Positions 25,322 through 34,510 are shown, counted from the stretch's first letter. The stretch is 64,000 nt of DNA from Chloroflexota bacterium (GCA_013388855.1 JACAEM010000004.1:37113-101112); one strand, 5' to 3'. Notes: generated by a model not told the origin, from the letters alone. Numbers and translations: made by a program.

Positions 25322-26146
25322 TTAGTGATGTCCGGGGAAGATCTCTCCTGCTTCGATGGGGATTTTCAAGTGGTTTTCCTGCGGCGGGAAAGTGCAGGTG
25401 GCATAATCGGTAAAGGCACAGGGTGGACTGTATGCCTTGTTGAAGTCCACGAAGACTTTCCCATTTTCGTGCGCATCGGTGTAATGATAACGCCCGGATG
25501 GATAGGTCGGTTTGCCGTTGGTCAAGTCCATGAACTGGATGAAAAGGCGATGATCGGGCAGTTCCTCGACCATCAACTCGTGTTTTTGTCCGTTCAATTC
25601 AAAAGTGACAAAGCCTTGCATGGGCTCGTCAAGGATGGCGCCAAGAATGTCGGGCATTTTGACGATTTTTGGGGTGTCATAGCGGGTGTAGGTGGCAGGG
25701 ACGCGAAACTCCTCTTTAACGGGATACCACTGCCTGGGTGGAAAGAGGCGGCGCTCTTCGCGCAGATTATCCCACAGGCGAATGCCCACGCCTCTCGAAC
25801 GGCGCACAACCACCATCCGCATATTGTCGAAGGTGATGAAGCTGGGTACATCCTCCTGATCTGCGTCGAGCAGCGCGGATTTGGTCTCCACGCCGTTGAC
25901 CTCAATGGGCAGGTCGGAATCAACATTCAAAGTGACGTTGTTGCCGTCAAATTCGAGGACGCCGATTTTTGCAGGGGCGCGGGCAGGTAACAGGATGTCG
26001 CTATCGGGATCGGACCCAACGGTATTGACGCCTCTACGAAGCCAGAACAAGCCTGCCAAGGCAAGCCAACCGTTCTCGCGGCGCAGGTTGTTCTCCACCT
26101 CCTGCCGCCATTTTTCGATGCCGTTGATGTATTCTTCGTTTGCCAT
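25322..26146 (-). CDS. DUF1684 protein, copy 1
   Basis: 274 residues, soluble, no signal. Hallmarks of DUF1684: ENGWLALAGLFWLRRGVNTVGSD near the N-terminus, then DFNKAYSPPCAFTDYATCTFPPQENHL near the C-terminus with two conserved Cys. FNKAYSPPCAF is the best-conserved motif. TATAAT lies six nucleotides before the ATG, with no Shine-Dalgarno. It is a paralogue of the next gene upstream. Biochemical function not established. Confidence 0.85.
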   Translation of the reverse strand: MANEEYINGIEKWRQEVENNLRRENGWLALAGLFWLRRGVNTVGSDPDSDILLPARAPAKIGVLEFDGNNVTLNVDSDLPIEVNGVETKSALLDADQEDVPSFITFDNMRMVVVRRSRGVGIRLWDNLREERRLFPPRQWYPVKEEFRVPATYTRYDTPKIVKMPDILGAILDEPMQGFVTFELNGQKHELMVEELPDHRLFIQFMDLTNGKPTYPSGRYHYTDAHENGKVFVDFNKAYSPPCAFTDYATCTFPPQENHLKIPIEAGEIFPGHH

Positions 26147-26152
26147 GCTGTG

Positions 26153-26158
26153 ATTATA
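26153..26158 (-). promoter_or_regulatory. -10 box (TATAAT), leaderless DUF1684 copy 1
   Basis: TATAAT on the minus strand is followed by six nucleotides and the ATG at 26146. No Shine-Dalgarno is present. Confidence 0.65.
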
Positions 26159-26198
26159 TCCGTGCGGTTGTATTGTGTGCTTACAGTTTTGTTACGGC

Positions 26199-27023
26199 TT
26201 ACCCCCGATAGATTTCTCCCGCCTCCACGCGGAATGGCAATGTGTTTTGCGGCGGCGCAAAAAGACAGGTGGCGTACGGCGTGAAAGCGCACGGCGGGCT
26301 GTAGGCGTAATTAAAATCCACGGATAATTTTCCATCTTCGCCGATCGGCTCAGTGTAGTAATACCGGCTGGGCGGATAGGTCTCTTTATTGCTAGTCTCG
26401 TCGCGGAACTTGATGAAGAGTTTACGATCTTTGGTCAGGCTTCCATCGAGTTTGTAGGTCTTGCCTTCGAACTTGAAAGCAACGTATCCATCGATGCGGT
26501 CTTCGACCATACCGCCGAACATGTCCGGGAATTCGTTGAATCTGGGTTCGGGATATGGCGTATAACGAGCCGCCATGCGAAATTTTTTGTTAATGGGAAA
26601 CCACTTGAGCGGAGGCTGGGAATGCCGCTCCTCCCGCTGATTGTCCCAGACGCGAACGGCGAAACGTCCTGCATGTTCGTGCAGGACCATGCGGATATTG
26701 TTCCACGTAATAAAACTGGGGTTCGCGTCCTTGCTGGACCGGAGGGCGGTCTTCTGCACCAATCTGCCATTGACCTCCACCCGGACTCCCTCTGCCACCT
26801 GGAAACTGGCGCTCCTGTTCTTCCACTCGATGATGCCCAGAAACGTTGGCGCCCGTTCCGGCAGGAGGATCTCGCACATCGGGTTCGAGCCGACGAGGTT
26901 CCGACCTTCTTTCAGCCAGTACAGCCCCGCCAGCGCCAACCAGCCGTTCTCGCGGACAAGCGCGTCGTATCTCTCTGCCCGCCAGGCAAGAATCTGTTTT
27001 TCGTAATCTTTTGGAATGGTCAT
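26199..27023 (-). CDS. DUF1684 protein, copy 2
   Basis: 274 residues, the same length as copy 1 and alignable throughout: ENGWLALAGLYWLKEGRNLVGSN, then DFNYAYSPPCAFTPYATCLFAPPQN at the C-terminus. The pair arose by tandem duplication, with clear divergence since. It has its own TATAAT six nucleotides before the ATG, so each copy is likely transcribed from its own leaderless promoter. Function unknown. Confidence 0.85.
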   Translation of the reverse strand: MTIPKDYEKQILAWRAERYDALVRENGWLALAGLYWLKEGRNLVGSNPMCEILLPERAPTFLGIIEWKNRSASFQVAEGVRVEVNGRLVQKTALRSSKDANPSFITWNNIRMVLHEHAGRFAVRVWDNQREERHSQPPLKWFPINKKFRMAARYTPYPEPRFNEFPDMFGGMVEDRIDGYVAFKFEGKTYKLDGSLTKDRKLFIKFRDETSNKETYPPSRYYYTEPIGEDGKLSVDFNYAYSPPCAFTPYATCLFAPPQNTLPFRVEAGEIYRG

Positions 27024-27029
27024 GTTCTT

Positions 27030-27035
27030 ATTATA
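27030..27035 (-). promoter_or_regulatory. -10 box (TATAAT), leaderless DUF1684 copy 2
   Basis: TATAAT on the minus strand, six nucleotides before the ATG at 27023. This is the same arrangement as copy 1. Confidence 0.65.
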
Positions 27036-27091
27036 AGACTTCCGAGTTCGTTCAGAACCCGGAAGTCTTCTTGTTTTTCACACACTATTTT

Positions 27092-28990
27092 CTATTCTTC
27101 TAATGTCGAAATATCACCCTCGGGCAATCCCTGCGCTCGTGCCTTTAAGACACGCCGCATGATCTTGCCGGAGCGCGTCTTCGGGAGTTTATCCACGAAC
27201 TTGACATCTTCGGGTCGGGCGATCGGCCCCATATGTTTGGCGACATGCTGGCGCAGTTCCTCGGCGAGTTCGGGGGTGCCGGAGAAACCTGCGCGTAGCA
27301 GAACGAACGTGTGGATGCCCTGTCCTTTGACCTCATGTGGGAGACCGATGGCCGCCGCTTCTGCCACAGCAGGATGGCTGACCAGCGCCGATTCCACTTC
27401 GGCGGTGCCGAGTCTGTGACCGGAGACCTTGATCACGTCGTCCACGCGACCGATGATCCAGAAGTAGCCATCCTTGTCACGTTTGGCAGAGTCGCCGGTG
27501 GTGTAACGACCGGGGTATTTGCTCCAATATTGGTTCACGTAACGATCCGGGTCGCCGTAGATGGTGCGCAGCATCGAGGGCCACGGGTGCTTCAAGGTGA
27601 GATAGCCCTCGGTCTCGTCCGGGACGGGATTTCCATGTTCGTCCACGATTTCCGCCTCCTGTCCGAAGAAGGGACGCGTGCCCGATCCAGGTTTGAGAGG
27701 CACAACCGGGGTGGGTGTGATCATGAACGCGCCGGTCTCGGTCTGCCACCAGGTGTCCATGATCGGGCATTTTTCCTTGCCGATGACGCGGTGGTACCAC
27801 TTCCACGCTTCCGGGTTGATTGGTTCACCAACAGAACCCAGCAGCCGGAGGGAGGAAAGATCGTGCTTGTTGGGCCAGGCTTCGCCGAAGCGCATGAGTC
27901 CACGAATGGCGGTGGGGGCAGTGTAGAAGATCGTGATGCCGTAGCGTTCGATGACCTGCCACCAGCGGTTCGGGTACGGGAAGGTGGGTCCGCCTTCGAA
28001 CAGCATGGAGGTCGCGCCGTTGATCATGGGACCGTAGACGATATAAGAGTGACCCGTAATCCAGCCGGGGTCTGCCGTGCACCACCAGCGGTCGTCATCG
28101 CGTATATCAAAGACGTATTTGAGTGTGGAATAGGTGCCGACCATGTAGCCGCCGTGCGTGTGCAAGATGGCTTTCGGTTTGCCTGTGGAGCCGGAGGTGT
28201 ACAGGATGAAGAGCGGGTCTTCCGCGTCCATCACTTCGGTGGGACATTTGCCGTTGGCGATGGGGAGCGCGCACATGTCGTGATACCAGTGATCGCGTCC
28301 CGCCTCCATCTGGACCGGATGCCCGGTTCGTTTGACAACGATGATATTTTCCACACTTGGGCAGCGCTTGACGGCTTCATCGACCATGTTCTTGAGTTCG
28401 ACGATTTTGCCGTTCTGATATGAACCGTCGCAGGTGATGACCAGCTTTGACTGGCTGTCGTCGATGCGCCCTTGCAGGGAATCGACGGAGAATCCGCCGA
28501 ACACGACCGAATGGATTGCGCCGATCTTGGCGCACGCCAGCATGGCAAAGACGATCTCTGGGACGCGCCCCATGTAGATGGTGACGCGGTCGCCTTTGGT
28601 GACGCCCATGGCTTTGATGATGTTTGCCATGCGCGAGACCTCGCGGTTCATGGCGTAATAGGAGAAGGTGCGTTCGTACTTGCCATCTTCGCTTTCCCAG
28701 ATGAGCGCAAGTTGATTCTTGCGATGGGTTTTGAGATGGCGGTCTATGGCATTATGGACAATGTTCGTTTTGGCACCAACGAACCATTTGAAAAACGGTT
28801 TGTTCGAATCATCGAGCACTTTGTCCCATTTCTTGAACCATTCCAGTTCATTGGCTTCGTCTGCCCAGAAGCCTTGCAGGTCTTTTTGGGCTTTTTCTGC
28901 CAGTGCATCCCAATCCTTGAGCCGCGCCTGCTCGACGACTTCGTTGGAGGGATAATAGACCTCGCCGTCCATTTGTTTTTTCTCAGCCAT
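27092..28990 (-). CDS. acs: Acetyl-CoA synthetase (AMP-forming)
   Basis: 632 residues from MAEKKQMDGEVYYPS, with CGAGGAG upstream. The ANL enzyme activates acetate through acetyl-AMP. Motifs: ILYTSGSTGKPKAILHTHGG (P-loop-like), DTWWQTETGAFM, TTGDSAKRDKDGYFWIIGRVDDVIKVSGHRLG (hinge and CoA region, cited here in parts: GRVDDVIKVSGHRLG), and TRSGKIMRR near the C-terminus with the lysine usually acetylated by Pat-type enzymes. A longer frame begins in the preceding repeat and is not preferred. No sirtuin or acetyltransferase is adjacent. Confidence 0.96.
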   Translation of the reverse strand: MAEKKQMDGEVYYPSNEVVEQARLKDWDALAEKAQKDLQGFWADEANELEWFKKWDKVLDDSNKPFFKWFVGAKTNIVHNAIDRHLKTHRKNQLALIWESEDGKYERTFSYYAMNREVSRMANIIKAMGVTKGDRVTIYMGRVPEIVFAMLACAKIGAIHSVVFGGFSVDSLQGRIDDSQSKLVITCDGSYQNGKIVELKNMVDEAVKRCPSVENIIVVKRTGHPVQMEAGRDHWYHDMCALPIANGKCPTEVMDAEDPLFILYTSGSTGKPKAILHTHGGYMVGTYSTLKYVFDIRDDDRWWCTADPGWITGHSYIVYGPMINGATSMLFEGGPTFPYPNRWWQVIERYGITIFYTAPTAIRGLMRFGEAWPNKHDLSSLRLLGSVGEPINPEAWKWYHRVIGKEKCPIMDTWWQTETGAFMITPTPVVPLKPGSGTRPFFGQEAEIVDEHGNPVPDETEGYLTLKHPWPSMLRTIYGDPDRYVNQYWSKYPGRYTTGDSAKRDKDGYFWIIGRVDDVIKVSGHRLGTAEVESALVSHPAVAEAAAIGLPHEVKGQGIHTFVLLRAGFSGTPELAEELRQHVAKHMGPIARPEDVKFVDKLPKTRSGKIMRRVLKARAQGLPEGDISTLEE

Positions 28991-29015
28991 AAACTCGTCT
29001 CCTCGGTTGAATTGA

Positions 29016-29093
29016 TGTCGTTGCGGGCGGTCTTTGCGAGGCAATCTCCTCTTTAAACGGAAGATTGCCTCGCCCTATCGACTCGCAATGACA
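29016..29093. repeat. Dispersed palindromic repeat, family A, copy 3
   Basis: Left end TGTCGTTGCGGGCGG, right end CGACTCGCAATGACAT, with GAGGCAATCTCC and GGAAGATTGCCTC inside. It lies in the leader of acs, between acs and the membrane-protein gene. Confidence 0.75.
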
Positions 29094-29098
29094 TGAAC

Positions 29099-29563
29099 TT
29101 ACGCACTGGTCATGAATTCCCACGTCATGGCATGGGCGATCAGGATCAGGATGCAGAGCAGGAGTCCCTCCATTTGAAGCGGTTCCAGTCCCACGATCCG
29201 GGCCAGACCCGGGAACAGGGCAAAGAACAGGACAATGCCATACAGCACCGGTACCGTCCAACTATTCCTGCTGAATGCGCCATTTGCCGCGCGGGTCAAT
29301 TGAATCAACTTACTTGAGAAGGTGATTCCCGCCCCCGCCGCGATGATGAAGACACCCTGCCAGATGAGATGATTTGTCCCGCCGATCTGCGCCCCCAGGC
29401 TCATCAGCGCTGGAATCAAAAACGAAGCATACACGCCGCCTGCCATGCGTTTCTTTGCTTCGTCCTTCATCCATTCAGATTTATCCCGGACTACGTTCCA
29501 CCACAAGCCGACCAGTGTAAAGCAGGTAGCCGAGAGCATCGCATAGAATGTACTGGTATCCAT
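29099..29563 (-). CDS. Small membrane protein, four TM segments, unknown
   Basis: 154 residues with TM segments near 5-22, 45-62, 67-82 and about 105-150 in two parts. KSEWMKDEAKKRM makes a charged first cytoplasmic or external loop. AAAGGAGATGGAGGAG precedes the ATG. No motif identifies a family. Confidence 0.7.
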   Translation of the reverse strand: MDTSTFYAMLSATCFTLVGLWWNVVRDKSEWMKDEAKKRMAGGVYASFLIPALMSLGAQIGGTNHLIWQGVFIIAAGAGITFSSKLIQLTRAANGAFSRNSWTVPVLYGIVLFFALFPGLARIVGLEPLQMEGLLLCILILIAHAMTWEFMTSA

Positions 29564-29666
29564 GCTCCTCCATCTCCTTTGGCGAGATACGATATTTTAT
29601 CAGTTTTGTGGCAAAACACTCAGCCGTCAAACAGGTGACAGCCGCTTAAAGTGATCGCCACCCTGG

Positions 29667-30953
29667 CTACTCGATCCAATCCAGGAACTTGTGCCACGCG
29701 CCCGCCAGCGGCAGGAACCACGGCGAGCCGTTATAGAGCCCCAGTGGAGCGCCGGGGAAGTCAAACTGAGCGAATGGATGCTCCTTGATAGTCCCTGCTA
29801 ACATTGCCTCCGCCACAGTGTCACCAAGGTAGGTCGCCATTGCCACGCCGTGCCCCGCATAGCCAAGCGAATAATACATCCCGTCCACCTCGCCCACGTG
29901 CGTCATCATATCAAAGGCAAAATCGAGCGTGCCGCCCCACACATATTCCACGTTCACGTTTTTCAATTGCGGGTACACCTGCACCATCTCGCGCCGTAAT
30001 ATTTCCGCGCTGCGGCGGATCGTGTTCGCCGTCTCTGGGAAAAACGCCGCCCGCCCGCCGAAGATCAGGCGGTTATCCCAGAGACGAAAATAATTCAAAT
30101 AGTGCATCGAATCAAAGATCATGCGATTCTTTGGGCTGAGTTCATTCGCCAGTTTTTCCGGCAGGCGCTCGGTCGCGATGATGAACGACCCGATGGGGAT
30201 GATTTTCTTTTGCAGTTTCTTTGTGACACTGCCCGTATAACCGGATGTCCCCACCAAAACAGACTCCGCTTTTAATGAGCCGCGTTCCGTCTGGATGTGA
30301 AACCGCGCCCCTCTACGCTGGAGGTTGTTCACCCGTGCCCGCGCATGGAGCACTGCCCCGGCTTTTTCCGCCGCGCGCGCCAGTCCGGTCACATACTGTG
30401 CCGGGTTGAGTCCGCCGCTGACCTCGTCCACGAGCGCGCCATGATAGATGCCCGAACCGATCTCGTCACGCATCTCCTTTGACGAAACGAGGCGCACGGT
30501 ATGATTGAATTCCTTTGCCGTGAACTCGACTTCATCCTTAAGAGCATCGAAATGACCCGGTTTATTTGCCGCCAGCAGGTGACCGGTACGCGCAAACCCG
30601 CAGTCGATATTCTCCTCCCTGACGATCTGCTCGACCAGAGCAATCGAATCCAACGAACACCGAAATAGTCGTTTTGCCGCTTCCCGCCCATATCTCTTGA
30701 TAACAGTTTGCATGCCAAGTTTTAGCCCGGTCAATACCATTCCGCCATTGCGGGAACTGGCGCCCCAGCCGATGGTCTCAGCCTCCAACACTGTCACTTT
30801 CACGCCGCGCTTTGCCAGAGTTCGCGCGGCGCTCAGACCGGTATATCCGCCTCCGATGACCGCCACATCCACTTTGTCAGGAAGCGGCGTGATCGTATTC
30901 TCCTCGCCGGGCATTTGCACTGTTGTGTGCCAATAGATTTGTTGATTAGTCAT
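29667..30953 (-). CDS. FAD-dependent oxidoreductase, DAO family (gamma-glutamylputrescine-oxidase-like)
   Basis: 428 residues. The Rossmann dinucleotide motif VAVIGGGYTGLSAARTLAKRG (about 30-50) is followed by GWGASSRNGGMV, which contacts FAD. Further features are RTGHLLAANKPG, VEYVWGGTLDFAFD and LGYAGHGVAMATYLG at the C-terminus. Best match by motif is the PuuB/OrdL-like group that oxidises amino-acid or polyamine conjugates. No polyamine pathway genes are next to it, so substrate remains open. Confidence 0.85.
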   Translation of the reverse strand: MTNQQIYWHTTVQMPGEENTITPLPDKVDVAVIGGGYTGLSAARTLAKRGVKVTVLEAETIGWGASSRNGGMVLTGLKLGMQTVIKRYGREAAKRLFRCSLDSIALVEQIVREENIDCGFARTGHLLAANKPGHFDALKDEVEFTAKEFNHTVRLVSSKEMRDEIGSGIYHGALVDEVSGGLNPAQYVTGLARAAEKAGAVLHARARVNNLQRRGARFHIQTERGSLKAESVLVGTSGYTGSVTKKLQKKIIPIGSFIIATERLPEKLANELSPKNRMIFDSMHYLNYFRLWDNRLIFGGRAAFFPETANTIRRSAEILRREMVQVYPQLKNVNVEYVWGGTLDFAFDMMTHVGEVDGMYYSLGYAGHGVAMATYLGDTVAEAMLAGTIKEHPFAQFDFPGAPLGLYNGSPWFLPLAGAWHKFLDWIE

Positions 30954-31019
30954 TCAGTGACCTTATGACTGTAACTGTTGCCTGCGAAACTATGCAGATG
31001 GATACACTCGAAGCGGTCT

Positions 31020-31517
31020 TCATTGTTTTTGTTGGCGCATGATGATGGCTTGTGTAACAGCGCCGATGATAACCAGCCCGGCGGTAATCAACACTCTGGG
31101 TGTGGGAGCAAGCCTGAACAGGGTAGTCAGGTAGAAACCACCAATGATGCTTGAAACGATGATCAACGCCCATTCGGTGAAGATACCCAGGATCAATGCT
31201 CCCAGAACGCCGCCCACGAAGAATGGTACAACGGGAATGACGAGAGCGTTTGGCACGAAATATTCCGCCATGACGTAGCCGCCTGCAAGAAAACCGGAAA
31301 GAGCAAACCCACCGCGCTCATCAACAAAGGTTAATGCAGCGGCAAGGATGCCCAATCCGGCCATGAACGCATAGTCAGCCCATCCAGGCAACCCGGCTGG
31401 AAGAAGCGGCGTCAGACGTTGACCGATCAGGAACGCCATCGCACCGGCGAAGAGAAAATTGAGTTCCCTGCCCAAGAATAGGATAACACCGCCAATGATC
31501 CCTTTGACCAAAAACAT
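31020..31517 (-). CDS. Multi-TM membrane protein, unknown
   Basis: 165 residues from MFLVKGIIGGVILFLG, with AAAGGAG upstream. Six or so short hydrophobic segments, many Gly and Ala (LPGWADYAFMAGLGILAAAL, VPFFVGGVLGALILGIFTEW). It resembles small integral membrane proteins with no assigned family. Confidence 0.7.
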   Translation of the reverse strand: MFLVKGIIGGVILFLGRELNFLFAGAMAFLIGQRLTPLLPAGLPGWADYAFMAGLGILAAALTFVDERGGFALSGFLAGGYVMAEYFVPNALVIPVVPFFVGGVLGALILGIFTEWALIIVSSIIGGFYLTTLFRLAPTPRVLITAGLVIIGAVTQAIIMRQQKQ

Positions 31518-31547
31518 GGTTTCTCCTTTCCTGCATATGTACACGAA

Positions 31548-32345
31548 TTATCTTTTTTTGCGCAGGAGTTCTCGGACGCTTGCCTGAAAATCCTGCGGCA
31601 GATCAGGCGACATGCGCCTCAGCGTCACAGCCGGCAAGGGATTCTTTGTGTCCTTCAATATTTGTTGGATAAAGAAGACGGTCTCGTCCGGCGATGCCTG
31701 ATACAGGGTTACGAACAATTCTTTGATGTCCGATTGTAACGCGGCAGGTGATGCTTTGAGTATGGGTTCGACGATTTCGAAGATGGGGGGCAGGTTGTCA
31801 AAATCGGGCGATGAAATGAGCGGTACCAGCGCCTGGATGCCGTTCGACCACATGCGTTGGCGGGCGGGATGGAGCCACTCTTTGACCAACACGAGGAACA
31901 GGTCAGGTGTTTCTTTGCGGAGACGGGTGAGGCTGGTCGTCAGCAACGCGGCGCGGACGTTGGGGTCGCGTACAGCCTGTGTCCAGGCAGTGAGGCGGGC
32001 AAGCAGACGCTCCTCCTGCGGTGGGATACGTCCCAGCAGGAAGGCGGCAAGCAGGCGCGTTTCCAGCCAGCCTTCGTCCCAGAGCGCGTCGGCAAGTTCC
32101 AATGCCTGGATGGGTTGTTTCTCCGCAACAGGACCCAGTTCGATCTCGATCTGCCGCAGGACAACAGCGGGGGTGCGGTACGTGGGAAGGACCGACGACG
32201 GCGCGACGCCCTGACTCCGCAGTGTGCGGTTGATGTAGTGATCCAAAACTTCGCGGAGTTCGCGCAGGAACGCGGAGGGCTGGTCGAACAGGTCAGCCAA
32301 TCGCGCGGTTTGTTTTTTAAGGCGGGCGAGATCGATGGCGGGCAT
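31548..32345 (-). CDS. HEAT-repeat protein, possibly AlkD-like
   Basis: 265 residues from MPAIDLARLKKQTARLADLF. The body is a series of antiparallel helices. LADALWDEGWLETRLLAAFLLG, RDPNVRAALLTTSLTRL and WSNGIQALVPLISSPDF are consistent with the HEAT/ARM superhelix of DNA alkylation-repair (AlkD) proteins, though the catalytic aromatic/Asp set was not fully identified. The start lies about 10 nt after a perfect 18-bp inverted repeat and has no clear Shine-Dalgarno. Scaffold or repair protein; low certainty about catalysis. Confidence 0.6.
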   Translation of the reverse strand: MPAIDLARLKKQTARLADLFDQPSAFLRELREVLDHYINRTLRSQGVAPSSVLPTYRTPAVVLRQIEIELGPVAEKQPIQALELADALWDEGWLETRLLAAFLLGRIPPQEERLLARLTAWTQAVRDPNVRAALLTTSLTRLRKETPDLFLVLVKEWLHPARQRMWSNGIQALVPLISSPDFDNLPPIFEIVEPILKASPAALQSDIKELFVTLYQASPDETVFFIQQILKDTKNPLPAVTLRRMSPDLPQDFQASVRELLRKKR

Positions 32346-32354
32346 GGGAATTAC

Positions 32355-32402
32355 CAATTGCCAATTACGAATTGTCAAACAGTGATTCGTAATTGGCAAT
32401 TG
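32355..32402. repeat. Perfect 18-bp inverted repeat, family D
   Basis: CAATTGCCAATTACGAAT (32355-32372) and its exact complement (32385-32402) flank 12 nt. It fills the gap between the proS stop and the next start codon. No T-tract follows, so it is not a standard terminator. Confidence 0.8.
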
Positions 32403-32404
32403 AA

Positions 32405-33844
32405 TTAATACGCTTTTGCGAAATACACCTTCCGCTTGGAAGGTTTGCCGCAGACGACGCAGGTACCTTCGCCCTTGGGCTGGTTCAAGGGGATATTGCG
32501 CGTGGTGGCTTTGGTTTCTTCCTTGACCTTGGTCTCGCACTCGCGTGATTCGCACCAATAAGCGAACGCCCAGCCGTCCTGTACGATTCGTTTCAGGTCT
32601 TCATAGTCCTTGGGTTCATGGATGTTGGCGTCGCGGTATTCAGTGGCGCGCTTCAAGAGCGAAGCTTGGATCTCGGTCAACAGACCAGCTACAGTTGACG
32701 CGAGACCCGTCTGCGAGACGAAGGTTTTACCCTCTTTGCCGGGGCGATCACGGCGAGCCAGCGCCACGGAGCCTTTTTCCACATCCTTGGGACCGACCTC
32801 CACCCGGACAGGAACGCCGCGCATTTCCCAATCGTTGAATTTGTATCCTGAACTGACATTATCGCGGTCGTCCATTTTGACGCGGATGCCGGCGGCTTTT
32901 AGCTCAGCGAAGACACGGTCGGCGACTTCCATGACTTTGTTCTTTTCCGCATCGCTTTTGAAAATGGGCACGATGACTGCCTGAATGGGCGCGAGGCGGG
33001 GAGGCAGGATCAAGCCCTGATCGTCGCCATGCACCATGATCATCGCGCCGATGATGCGACTGGAGATCGCCCACGAGGTGGTTTCGGCATATTGCAGGGT
33101 ATTCTCCTTGTTCAGAAATTGGATATCGAACGCCTTGGCAAAGTTGGTGCTGAAATAATGCGATGTGCCGGATTGCAGGGCGCGTTTATCCCACATCATG
33201 GCTTCGATGGAGGTGGTGGTGTGTGCGCCGGCGAAGCGCTCGGTCTCGCTCTTGACGCCTTTGATGACCGGGATGGCGGCTTCCTCAAGACAGAAGCGCT
33301 CGTAAATATCGAGGATGCGATACATTTCCTCGATGGCTTCCTCGGCGCTGGCGTGAGCAGTGTGACCTTCGTGCCAGTAAAACTCAGCAGTGCGCAGGAA
33401 AAGTTTCGTCCGCAATTCCCAACGCAACACAGATCCCCATTGCACAATGAGCACGGGTAGATCGCGCCACGATTTGATCCACTTGGCATACATATGCCCG
33501 ATGATGGTTTCGGAGGTGGGGCGGACCGCCAGTTTTTCTTCGAGTTCCTCGCCGCCGCCATGGGTGACCACTGCCAGTTCGGGCGCGAAGCCTTCGACAT
33601 GTTCTTTTTCCTTTTCAAAGAACGAGAGGGGAATCAGTGTGGGGAACGCCGCGTTGACATGCCCGGTTTTCTTGAACTCGGCATCCAGCCAGGAGGTGAT
33701 ATTCTCCCACAACGCCCAGCCATAGGGTTTGACGACCATGCAGCCGCGCACGGGAGCGTAATCTGCCATATCCGATCGGACGACGAGCTGGTTGTACCAT
33801 TCTGCAAAATCTTCTGCACGGGTGGGTAATTTTTCTTCAGCCAT
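32405..33844 (-). CDS. proS: Prolyl-tRNA synthetase, archaeal/eukaryotic type
   Basis: 479 residues, short for bacterial ProRS because the editing insertion is absent. Class II motifs: motif 1 region PVRGCMVVKPYGWALWENI; VRPTSETII; motif 2 FLRTAEFYWHEGHTAH; motif 3 region in the SSRIIGAMIMVHGDDQGL block. A C-terminal zinc-type domain (CESRECE and CVVCGKPS) ends in KVYFAKAY with a terminal Tyr, as in archaeal-type enzymes. GAGGAAAA precedes the ATG. Confidence 0.96.
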   Translation of the reverse strand: MAEEKLPTRAEDFAEWYNQLVVRSDMADYAPVRGCMVVKPYGWALWENITSWLDAEFKKTGHVNAAFPTLIPLSFFEKEKEHVEGFAPELAVVTHGGGEELEEKLAVRPTSETIIGHMYAKWIKSWRDLPVLIVQWGSVLRWELRTKLFLRTAEFYWHEGHTAHASAEEAIEEMYRILDIYERFCLEEAAIPVIKGVKSETERFAGAHTTTSIEAMMWDKRALQSGTSHYFSTNFAKAFDIQFLNKENTLQYAETTSWAISSRIIGAMIMVHGDDQGLILPPRLAPIQAVIVPIFKSDAEKNKVMEVADRVFAELKAAGIRVKMDDRDNVSSGYKFNDWEMRGVPVRVEVGPKDVEKGSVALARRDRPGKEGKTFVSQTGLASTVAGLLTEIQASLLKRATEYRDANIHEPKDYEDLKRIVQDGWAFAYWCESRECETKVKEETKATTRNIPLNQPKGEGTCVVCGKPSKRKVYFAKAY

Positions 33845-33850
33845 TTTTCC

Positions 33851-33920
33851 TCAACTAGGTTTTCAGGTTTGTATGTTGACAGGTTCGCGGGTTGAAAAAC
33901 ATTCCAACCTTCAAGTCTGC
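33851..33920. repeat. GGTTTGTATG/ACAGGTTG-type degenerate intergenic repeat
   Basis: Repeated words such as TCAGGTTTG, ACAGGTTCG, GGGTTGAAA and their complement TTCAAG/CCAACCTT lie between proS and the LOG gene. Related words recur at 34465-34503 and 43255-43285. No function assigned. Confidence 0.5.
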
Positions 33921-34462
33921 CAACTTTCTAGCAAATTTACGGCAGTGTGGATATCCTTTGCGAACGATAATAACTCACGTTGCTGCACGGGGGTGTATCC
34001 ATCCATTTGCGTGAAGACCTGATCCAGAACGGACTGCCAACCGTCCCCGATCAGGATAAGCGGCCTCCGGTGCAGAGACTCTACGATCATCATATTCCAC
34101 ATCAAGGCGATCTCGGTCAATGTTCCAGGACCACCGGGGAGGGCGAGCGCCGCGTCACACCCTTCAATCAGGGCTTGCAACCGTTCAAGGAGCGTTTTCT
34201 TGCGCCATTCTTCTTTCACCCAATGATTGGGCGCCACCTTGCGCCAGTTCTCGATGTCTTCACACGTCACGCCGATGACATGTCCGCCTGCCTCATACGC
34301 GCCGCGCGAGACCGCCTCCATCGTACCAATGTAGCCGCCGGTGAGGACGGTGTGCCCGCGTTGTGCGAGCAGGCGACCAAGTTCCTGCGCCTCGTTATAG
34401 GCTGTGTCGCCTTCCCTGGGTTGTGAGCCACCAAATACAGTGATGTTCATTTTCATTCTCAT
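33911..34462 (-). CDS. LOG-family protein (TIGR00730/00725-like)
   Basis: 183 residues if the first Met is used; MKMN (34456) or MNIT (34450) are equally possible because no strong Shine-Dalgarno separates them. ITVFGGSQPREGD at the N-terminus and GGPGTLTEIALMW (the PGGxGTxxE motif) at about residue 110 define the lysine-decarboxylase-like Rossmann family; related LOG proteins cleave cytokinin or AMP-type phosphoribosides. YIGTMEAVSRGAYEAGG is also typical. It follows the MazG-like gene, a nucleotide-housecleaning context. Confidence 0.85.
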   Translation of the reverse strand: MRMKMNITVFGGSQPREGDTAYNEAQELGRLLAQRGHTVLTGGYIGTMEAVSRGAYEAGGHVIGVTCEDIENWRKVAPNHWVKEEWRKKTLLERLQALIEGCDAALALPGGPGTLTEIALMWNMMIVESLHRRPLILIGDGWQSVLDQVFTQMDGYTPVQQRELLSFAKDIHTAVNLLESWQT

Positions 34463-34464
34463 AG

Positions 34465-34503
34465 AAGGTTTCAGGTTAATGGTCAGGTTGAACCTGAAAC
34501 CTT
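34465..34503. repeat. 13-bp inverted repeat between the mazG-like and LOG genes
   Basis: AAGGTTTCAGGTT (34465-34477) and AACCTGAAACCTT (34491-34503) are exact complements across 13 nt. No U-run follows on the minus strand. Similar in wording to the 33851-33920 repeat. Confidence 0.7.
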
Positions 34504-34510
34504 TGACCTT

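Noticed and set aside
27311..28423. Long + strand reading frame (370 codons)
   Set aside because: Antisense shadow of acs, with no Shine-Dalgarno and no motif.
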